From Hymenobacter translucens (GTDB taxonomy: Bacteria > Bacteroidota > Bacteroidia > Cytophagales > Hymenobacteraceae): a DNA stretch of 39,181 nt. The stretch covers positions 1-39,181 of the forward strand of contig NZ_JAJERB010000014.1 of NCBI RefSeq assembly GCF_020685205.1. The letters are read 5' to 3'. Positions 32,194-39,181 of the stretch are shown in pieces. Within the stretch, counting starts at the first letter, position 1. Every line of letters starts with the position of its first letter. The position numbers were made by a program, and so were the translations under genes. The notes under the pieces were generated by a model that saw only the letters and a list, made by a program, of their open reading frames with translations, was not told where the DNA came from and searched no databases.

Positions 32194-32201
32194 TAGGTTT
32201 G
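32194..32201 (+). promoter_or_regulatory. Promoter -7 element of the LD-carboxypeptidase gene
   Basis: TAGGTTTG matches TAnnTTTG. A TTTG lies at 32166-32169, with a 24-base spacer that is longer than usual. The element ends 30 bases before ATG 32232, which suggests the gene is not simply the end of the met operon. Confidence 0.5.
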
Positions 32202-32231
32202 GGCCCGTTCTGCTGATTCGCTTACTGCTTT

Positions 32232-33137
32232 ATGCCTACCACGCCTCCCGCCCTGCGCCCCGGCGACAAAGTCGCCATTGTGTGTCCCGCCCGGAAAGTT
32301 TCCCACGAGGAGCTGGCCGCTTCCCTGGCTATCCTCGATTCCTGGGGGCTGGAGGTGGTGCTGGGCCAGTCGGTGGCGGCGGCGCACCACCAGTTTGCCG
32401 GCTCCGACGACGTACGACGGGCCGACTTTCAGCAGATGCTCGACGACCCTTCGGTGCGGGCCATTCTCTGCGCCCGGGGCGGCTACGGCACCACCCGCAT
32501 CATCGACCAGCTCGACTTCTCCGGCTTTGCCCAAAACCCGAAGTGGATTGCCGGCTTCAGCGACGTGACGGTGCTGAACTGCCACCTGCTGGCTTTGGGC
32601 CACGAAAGCATCCACGGGGTAATGCCCCTGCTCTTTGACCAGCCCGGCGGGGAGGAAGCCCTGGAAAGTTTGCGGCGGGCCTTGTTTGGGGAGGCCATTG
32701 AGTACACTGCCCCGCCCCACGCCCTCAACCGGGAAGGCCAGGCCACGGGTGAGCTGATTGGCGGCAACCTGAGCTTGCTGCAAACCATCAGCGGTACGGC
32801 ATCGGAGTGCTCCACGGCCGGCCGCATTCTGTTTCTGGAGGACATCGACGAGTACCTCTACAACATCGACCGGATGATGGTGCACCTGGACCGTAACGGC
32901 AAGCTGCGCAGCCTGGCCGGCCTGCTGGTAGGTCACTTCAGCGGGCCCAACGACAACGCCATTCCCTTCGGCCAGACACCCTACGAAATCATCGATACCT
33001 ACGCCCGGCGCTACCAGTTTCCTGTGGCCTATGGTTTTCCCGTGGGGCACGAGCCCGAAAACCAGGCATTGATCTGCGGCCGGCAAGCGACCATGACGGT
33101 ATCGGCCGCCGGAACCAGGCTGCACTACGCAAGCTAG
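32232..33137 (+). CDS. ldcA: LD-carboxypeptidase (peptidase family S66)
   Basis: 301 residues. It removes the terminal D-alanine from tetrapeptide stems of recycled peptidoglycan, in the cytoplasm (no signal peptide). Family features: LRPGDKVAIVCPARKVS at the start, ILCARGGYGTTRIIDQLDF, the nucleophile Ser110 in AGFSDVTVLNCHL, Glu203 in FLEDIDEYLYNIDRM and His273 in GFPVGHEPENQAL, i.e. the complete Ser-Glu-His set. It follows hom by 95 bp with its own -7 element. It is convergent with the esterase gene, only 3 bases between stop codons and no terminator visible. Confidence 0.93.
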   Translation: MPTTPPALRPGDKVAIVCPARKVSHEELAASLAILDSWGLEVVLGQSVAAAHHQFAGSDDVRRADFQQMLDDPSVRAILCARGGYGTTRIIDQLDFSGFAQNPKWIAGFSDVTVLNCHLLALGHESIHGVMPLLFDQPGGEEALESLRRALFGEAIEYTAPPHALNREGQATGELIGGNLSLLQTISGTASECSTAGRILFLEDIDEYLYNIDRMMVHLDRNGKLRSLAGLLVGHFSGPNDNAIPFGQTPYEIIDTYARRYQFPVAYGFPVGHEPENQALICGRQATMTVSAAGTRLHYAS

Positions 33138-33140
33138 CCG

Positions 33141-34658
33141 CTACTTTTTCAGAAGCCGCACCTGCCTGGTCTGCAGGTCGCTCTGCACGGTCAGCACGTA
33201 CCACCCGGGCCTGAGGCCCGCCGGCAGCGCCAGCTCGATACGAACCGGAAGTTCCGAACCTGCCACTTCCCGGCTCAGCACCAGCTGGCCCAGGGCATTG
33301 CGCAGCTGCACCCGGGTGCCGGCCGCGGCCGGTACATCAACCAGGAGCTGGTCGGTGAACGGGTTGGGATAGGCCTGCAGCCGGGTGCCGGCGTCGAATG
33401 AAAGCACCCGGGGACCGTAGAAAGCCTCCTTCCCGTCGGTATCGAGCTGCCGCAGGCGGTAATAGCGCCGGCCGGTTTTATTGGGTTCCGCATCCACATA
33501 GCGGTAGCTGTGCGCTCCCGACGAGCCGGCTGAGGCCGGAACCCGGCCTAGCGCCCGGTACGTGCGGCCATCAATGGCGACCTGCACTTCGAAGCCGGCA
33601 TTGTCAATTTCCGTGGCCGTAACCCAGGTCAGCACTGCATTTTCGCCCTGGCGCTCGGCCTCGAAGCGGGTCAGCGTGACGGGCAGCGGGCCGGAGGCCA
33701 CGAGCTGGGGCCGCAGGAAGTCGCGCACAAACCGGAAGGTTGTATCCATGTACGCCGCGGCAGTGGTGCCGGTGCCGGAGTAAGGCACGTGCGGGGCTCC
33801 CTTGAATGTGTAGAAGGGGTTGAAAACGCCTACTTCCGTAGCCCGGACTTTCAGAATCGCACTGCCGTACACGTATTGGGGCGGCAATCCACCGCCCACT
33901 GTGCCGGCCTGGTAAGGCACCGTCGTATCGAAGGTGCCGTGCATACTCACGAAGGGCAGGTTGCCGGGCTCAATCCACCAGGGCCGGCCCAGGGCCCCGC
34001 ACAGGTTGATGGCGCCGGAAGGCACGCTGGAATAGCCCGGGTTACCGCTGTTTCCTTCCACCCCGCCTAATTGGGCGACGTTGAGATACGCCGGCACTTC
34101 GCTGTCTTTATCCAGAAACGCGTTCTGCAAGGCCATGAAGGCCCCGGCCGAGGAGCCACCCACGAAAATGAAGCTGGAGTGAACCCGGTACAGCTTGGCC
34201 GTAGCGGCATCCTGCCGGAAGAAGCGCACGGCGGCCCGCATGTCCTGGCTGCCCCGGATGGCCGCTTTGGCAATAGCAATGGTGTCGTTGAAGGGAAAAA
34301 AGCCCAGCCGGTAGTCGATGCTGGCCGTAACGTAGCCCAGGCGGGCGAAGCGCTGGGCCAGTTCGGTTACGTCCTGGTCACCCTTGCTGCCGAACGCAAA
34401 CCCGCCCCCGTGCGCAAATATCAACAGGGGCCGGCGCCGCACCGTGTCGCCGGTCGGCTCGTACACGTTCATCCGCAGGATCTGGGTGCTGCCGGAGAAG
34501 GTAACGGCCGAGCCATACGGCACGTCCAGCGTCGTCGTCAGAAGGGGGAAGATGGCCCGGTGGTACCGGCCGCCGGTGGTATCAATCTGAGCAGCCGCCG
34601 GAAAGGCCGCCAGCCCGCTCAATACAAACAACAAACTCAGTAGCAGATATTTTCTCAT
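33141..34658 (-). CDS. Secreted carboxylesterase-like hydrolase with T9SS type A sorting domain
   Basis: 505 residues. The signal peptide is MRKYLLLSLLFVLSGLAAF..AAA-Q. Residues about 45-325 are an alpha/beta hydrolase of the BD-FAE/carboxylesterase type: oxyanion HGGGFAFGS (83-86), nucleophile GGSSAG (Ser170), acid in HGTFDTTVPY and base in FKGAPHVPYSG. Residues about 330-430 are an FnIII-like linker (VTLTRFEAERQGENAVLTW). The end, YPNPFTDQLLVDVP to GWYVLTVQSDLQTRQVRLLKK, is a type A Por sorting domain that sends the protein through the type IX system. It is probably an extracellular esterase acting on acetylated or feruloylated polymers, the exact ester being unknown. Confidence 0.9.
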   Translation of the reverse strand: MRKYLLLSLLFVLSGLAAFPAAAQIDTTGGRYHRAIFPLLTTTLDVPYGSAVTFSGSTQILRMNVYEPTGDTVRRRPLLIFAHGGGFAFGSKGDQDVTELAQRFARLGYVTASIDYRLGFFPFNDTIAIAKAAIRGSQDMRAAVRFFRQDAATAKLYRVHSSFIFVGGSSAGAFMALQNAFLDKDSEVPAYLNVAQLGGVEGNSGNPGYSSVPSGAINLCGALGRPWWIEPGNLPFVSMHGTFDTTVPYQAGTVGGGLPPQYVYGSAILKVRATEVGVFNPFYTFKGAPHVPYSGTGTTAAAYMDTTFRFVRDFLRPQLVASGPLPVTLTRFEAERQGENAVLTWVTATEIDNAGFEVQVAIDGRTYRALGRVPASAGSSGAHSYRYVDAEPNKTGRRYYRLRQLDTDGKEAFYGPRVLSFDAGTRLQAYPNPFTDQLLVDVPAAAGTRVQLRNALGQLVLSREVAGSELPVRIELALPAGLRPGWYVLTVQSDLQTRQVRLLKK

Positions 34659-34751
34659 AAACCAGCAGGATGAACGTAGAAGATAGGACCGGGCCTATAC
34701 TACGGCCATCTACCCCCAAAAAGTTCGGCTGACTGGAAATGAGTGCCCGCG

Positions 34752-35774
34752 CTACTCCTGGTAAATGGTTTGCAGCACCGTCTGACCTACCGCCTTCAGC
34801 GTCCGTTTGTCGATGATGCTCATGTTGTCCTGGGTGGTGTGGTGGTAGGCCGGAAAGTATTCGTCGCCCACGGGCAGGTGGTCGATGATGTCAATGGTGC
34901 GAATCCCGGCCTGGTTGGTGTACACGTGGTCGTCGGTGATGCCGGGGCTGTCCTGGAACAGAAAAAAGTCGGAGTACCCAATCTGGGCCGCCGTATTCCA
35001 GACCTTGTCCACCACGTCTTTGGCGTATTGCACCGACTGCTGCTCCCGACTGAACTTGGCGTTCTTGGCGCCCACCATGTCGAGCAGGATGCCGTAGCTG
35101 GGCTTGTAGCCGGCGGGCAGCAGGTGCTTGCTCCAGTACTGGGAGCCCAGGCACCAGCTGTCCTGCCCCGCCCCGGCCAGCTTGTTGACCAGCTTGCTCT
35201 GGGTGTCGGCATCATAGCCGTAGTCCTCGGCGTCAAACAAGATGAAGTCCACGCCGACGTTGGGCGTCAGGCTGTCGGGCTGGAGGCTGAGCAGGCGGGC
35301 CATTTCAAGGGCAATGGCCACGCCGCTGGCCCCGTCACTGGCCCCGTCGAGCGGAGCATTGGGCTTTACGGTGTCCTTGTCGGCAAAGGGGCGGGTATCC
35401 CAGTGCGAGAAAATGGTTACGCGCCGGGCATATTCGGGCTTGAACTGGGCCACGATGTTGCGGCAGCGCAGCATCTTGCCGTCAAACGCCATGGCCTCGA
35501 AGGGCTGCTCCCGCACCGTCAGCCCCAGGGTCCGGAACCGCTGCACCAGCCAATCGGCGCAGGCAGCGTGGGCTTTGGAGTTGGGCACCCGGGGCCCGAA
35601 CGCCACCTGCCGAGCGGTGTAGGCATAGGCGGAGTCGGCGTTGAACAGTGGCGCTGCGGGGCCGGCCTGCTCGGCCGGGGCGTCGGTTTCCACGGTGGTC
35701 TTGCTTTTGTCGGGGCAGCCCGTGAGCACCAGCAGGGCCAGCGCGGGAGCCAGCCAAAGGAGTTTCTTTTTCAT
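34752..35774 (-). CDS. Type II glutaminyl-peptide cyclotransferase-like lipoprotein (M28 fold)
   Basis: 340 residues with lipoprotein signal (LLVLTGC, Cys20). The M28 zinc fold shows FSHWDTRPFAD (His124), GASDGASGVAIALEMARLL (Asp147 ligand), LFDAEDYG (Glu183), DSWCLGSQYWSKH, GILLDMVGAKNAKF, ITDDHVYTNQAG and YHHTTQDNMSIID (His ligand). The words WCLGSQYW and ITDDHVYTN match the animal-type glutaminyl cyclases known from Bacteroidota such as Porphyromonas better than true aminopeptidases. These enzymes turn N-terminal Gln of exported proteins into pyroglutamate. A number of secreted proteins in this window have Gln right after the predicted cleavage site. It lies just behind cysS in the same direction, 12 bp away. 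Confidence 0.8.
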   Translation of the reverse strand: MKKKLLWLAPALALLVLTGCPDKSKTTVETDAPAEQAGPAAPLFNADSAYAYTARQVAFGPRVPNSKAHAACADWLVQRFRTLGLTVREQPFEAMAFDGKMLRCRNIVAQFKPEYARRVTIFSHWDTRPFADKDTVKPNAPLDGASDGASGVAIALEMARLLSLQPDSLTPNVGVDFILFDAEDYGYDADTQSKLVNKLAGAGQDSWCLGSQYWSKHLLPAGYKPSYGILLDMVGAKNAKFSREQQSVQYAKDVVDKVWNTAAQIGYSDFFLFQDSPGITDDHVYTNQAGIRTIDIIDHLPVGDEYFPAYHHTTQDNMSIIDKRTLKAVGQTVLQTIYQE

Positions 35775-35786
35775 TACCTGTTTGAT

Positions 35787-37322
<1,536 letters not shown>

Positions 37323-37438
37323 AGGGCAAAAGTAGCAAGAATTGTCGGCCAGCGGGCGTCTGCCGACGGGAGCAGCCCCAAGAAAAAACCTGCTTACCAC
37401 GACCGCGAAACCGCCGAATGGGACGCTATGCGCTGCAA

Positions 37439-37455
37439 CTAAGTTTAAGACTTAG
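37439..37455. repeat. Inverted repeat upstream of cysS
   Basis: CTAAGT (37439-37444) and ACTTAG (37450-37455) around 5 bases, in the AT-rich 212-bp spacer between the phosphatase-family gene and cysS. The same spacer has CTGGC and GCCAG some 17 bases apart and twice the word CAGTATA. It could be the cysS promoter region. No perfect TAnnTTTG was found. Confidence 0.4.
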
Positions 37456-37534
37456 CCAAATCAGTACAAAAGTCGAAGCTGGCAGTATAAAAAGTTCAAA
37501 CGCCAGTATATTCACTCCGGAATTAAGCACAAAC

Positions 37535-38668
37535 TCAATCAGCCGGCTGCGTCCCGCGAGGCCGGCGCAGGCGGTACACCGCAGTGGACGGGAAGTGGTC
37601 GGACTGCGTGACGTCGTAGTGCACCTGGTAATCCCGCACTTCCCATTCCGGGCCGGCAAACTGGTGGTCGATGCGCAGCAGGGGCAGGCGGCCGTTGTAG
37701 GTGGTGCCCACGCCGGTGCCCACGGTGGCCCAGGCATTCTGGAAGTGGTCGGCCAGCTGGTCGTAGGTGTAGCTGTAGGGCAGGTCGTTGAGGTCGGCGC
37801 AAAGCAGGATGGGGTAGCGGCACCGCTCAAAGCGCCGGAGCAGCGTGTCCACCTGGGCGTTGCGGGCCACCAGTCCCCGCTTAAACCGGCGCAGCAGCCC
37901 CAGGCCCTTGCGGCGGAACCCCGCCTTGCTGGAGTAGCTTTCCACGATGTCCTGCTCGTCCATGCTCATGCTCTGCAGGTGAAAATTGTACACGCGGATC
38001 GTGTCGCCGGTGGGCAGGCGCAGGTCGGCGTACATCGCGTGGTTCTGGGTGAGCTTGCCAAAGGAAATGGTGCCCCGCCCTACAATCGGATACCGGGTGA
38101 AGATGGCCAGCCCGAACTCCGCCCCGGCGGCATTGGTCAGCGTTCTGGAAACAAATACCTCCCGCCCGTGCGCTTTACCAATCTGGTCGACGGTGCGGAA
38201 CAGGGTGCCGTCCTGCCGGGAAATGCGGGGCTCGTTGTAGAACTCCTGCAGGCAGAGAATGTCGGCCGGACTATTGGCGACCCACTGAATCAGTTGGCGC
38301 GACGAGCTGGACTGCTTGTCGCGCAGCTGGGAGTACACATTGAAGATGCGCACGTTGGCGCTCAGCAGCCGCACCTGCCCCGGCTCCGCAGTGGCCGGGG
38401 GCGCCGAGTGCAGGGGGTGCAGCGCCAGTCCACGCTGGAAGTGGGGCCAGGTCAGCACGGCCACGACGATGGGTAGCACGGCCACCCGCCAGTTGCGCCG
38501 CAGCCAGTACAGGGCTGCCAGCAGGTTGAGCCCCAGCGCCAGGGGCAAGGTCAGGGCTCCGAAGGCGGCGGGCCAGAAATGGTAGCCCGGAATCTGCACG
38601 CAGGCAATGGCCAGCAGCAGCCAGGCCACCACGAGCAGAGTACACTTAAGGGCAAAGGAGCGACGCAC
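37535..38668 (-). CDS. Endonuclease/exonuclease/phosphatase-family membrane protein
   Basis: 377 residues. Three hydrophobic helices in the first 75 residues (LLVVAWLLLAIACVQI, then LALGLNLLAALYW and VAVLPIVVAVLTW) anchor the protein. The rest is an EEP domain: VRLLSANVRIFN, DILCLQEFYN (metal-binding Glu), GLAIFTRYPIVG, VYNFHLQS (His), LLCADLNDLPYSYTYDQL (Asp, Asn) and the closing LRIDHQF and TQSDHFPSTAVY. All metal and catalytic positions are present. The domain faces the periplasm or cytoplasm depending on topology. Substrates in the family range from nucleic acids to phospholipids. The same direction as cysS suggests possible co-transcription. Confidence 0.88.
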   Translation of the reverse strand: MRRSFALKCTLLVVAWLLLAIACVQIPGYHFWPAAFGALTLPLALGLNLLAALYWLRRNWRVAVLPIVVAVLTWPHFQRGLALHPLHSAPPATAEPGQVRLLSANVRIFNVYSQLRDKQSSSSRQLIQWVANSPADILCLQEFYNEPRISRQDGTLFRTVDQIGKAHGREVFVSRTLTNAAGAEFGLAIFTRYPIVGRGTISFGKLTQNHAMYADLRLPTGDTIRVYNFHLQSMSMDEQDIVESYSSKAGFRRKGLGLLRRFKRGLVARNAQVDTLLRRFERCRYPILLCADLNDLPYSYTYDQLADHFQNAWATVGTGVGTTYNGRLPLLRIDHQFAGPEWEVRDYQVHYDVTQSDHFPSTAVYRLRRPRGTQPAD

Positions 38669-38816
38669 GGCATTCGGGCCGAAAAGAAAGCCCGTGTAAA
38701 GGTAGAGCGCGGCGGCGGAACCGGCACTTTCTCACGCCACAAAATGGGCCCTTCCGGCCTAGCTCAACGGTTTTCGTCGTACCTTTCCTGCATTAAACTC
38801 ATTATGTTAATTCAGT

Positions 38817-39181
38817 ATGACGCTTTCTACTTTTCGCCTGTTTGCTTTCGGATTTATTACTCTGCTATCCCGGCAACTATCAGCAGCTGAATTGACCACC
38901 GGACCGGTACTGACGGCCCCGGAGCCCGACCATAGCCTGGAGTTTATTGCCAACCAGGGCCAGTGGGCCCCGGAAGTCCGGTTTGAGGCGCCTCTGCCCG
39001 CCGGCCGGCTGTTTCTGCGTAACACCGGCTTCACCTATGGCCTCTACGACCCGGCTACCGTGCCGGGCCACCACGAAAAAACCAAAAACGGGAGCCTGAG
39101 CAACACCAAGGCGCACGCGTACACAGTGGAGTTCGAGGGAGCCCTGGGCTCGGGCCGGGTGCAGGGCGAAGAAGCGCTGGG
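38817..39181 (+). CDS. Start of a large surface protein with FIxNxGQW N-terminal domain (partial)
   Basis: The frame runs from ATG 38817 to the right edge, 121 codons. ATG 38804 is in another frame that closes soon. The N-terminus MTLSTFRLFAFGFITLLS is a signal peptide ending near SA. The mature part starts with HSLEFIANQGQWAPEVRFEA, then LPAGRLFLRNTGFTYGLYD. This is the conserved beginning of a Bacteroidota family (FxENKGQW-type N-terminal domain) found in long cell-surface proteins with SBBP-like repeats and gliding-motility-associated C-terminal domains. It is therefore probably a third or fourth type IX export substrate of the window. The C-terminus is not seen. Confidence 0.75.
   Translation, partial: MTLSTFRLFAFGFITLLSRQLSAAELTTGPVLTAPEPDHSLEFIANQGQWAPEVRFEAPLPAGRLFLRNTGFTYGLYDPATVPGHHEKTKNGSLSNTKAHAYTVEFEGALGSGRVQGEEAL

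Overview
The window looks like a chromosomal segment of a high-GC member of the Bacteroidota, most likely a Hymenobacter-type organism (order Cytophagales). The basis is as follows. Several secreted proteins carry type IX secretion C-terminal domains, both the gliding-motility-associated type B form and the type A Por form. One TonB-dependent receptor begins with a carboxypeptidase-regulatory-like domain. Several upstream regions carry the Bacteroidota promoter motif TAnnTTTG. Many signal peptides end in Ala followed by Gln. The genus is an inference, not a measurement. No tRNA, rRNA, CRISPR array, insertion sequence or phage gene was seen.

Layout. 1-3308 (-) is the N-terminal 1102 codons of a large secreted multidomain protein that runs off the left edge. 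3671-5983 (+) is a type B T9SS surface protein. 6200-11124 (+) is a metal-uptake cluster: an Nramp/MntH transporter, a TonB-dependent receptor and a small outer-membrane barrel. The first two genes share a matching 16-bp palindrome of the DtxR/MntR type. 11191-17202 (-) holds a four-helix membrane protein, then a DUF1501 / DUF1800 / lamin-tail-domain gene set. 17369-18367 (+) is asd. 18483-20442 holds a lipoprotein, an alpha/beta hydrolase and a YceI-family protein. 20700-22640 (-) is dxs. 22854-23930 (+) is a flippase-like membrane protein. 23985-27114 (-) holds an erythromycin-esterase-like fusion protein and a lipoprotein. 27345-27644 (+) is a LysM protein.

27734-32136 (+) is the most interesting part. 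It is a methionine/homocysteine operon (metY, metX, hom) with a long leader. The leader holds a near-consensus promoter, a SAM-I (S-box) riboswitch and, eight bases after riboswitch helix P1, a 50-codon reading frame ending in a cysteine cluster (RCCCPCCR). The arrangement suggests two-signal control, SAM through the riboswitch and cysteine through translation of the leader peptide. hom makes homoserine, metX acetylates it and metY converts it to homocysteine with sulfide. asd, 10 kb away, supplies the aspartate semialdehyde.

32232-33137 (+) is an LD-carboxypeptidase. 33141-38668 (-) holds a T9SS-exported esterase, a glutaminyl-cyclase-like lipoprotein, cysS and an endonuclease/exonuclease/phosphatase-family membrane protein. 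38817-39181 (+) is the start of another large surface protein that runs off the right edge.
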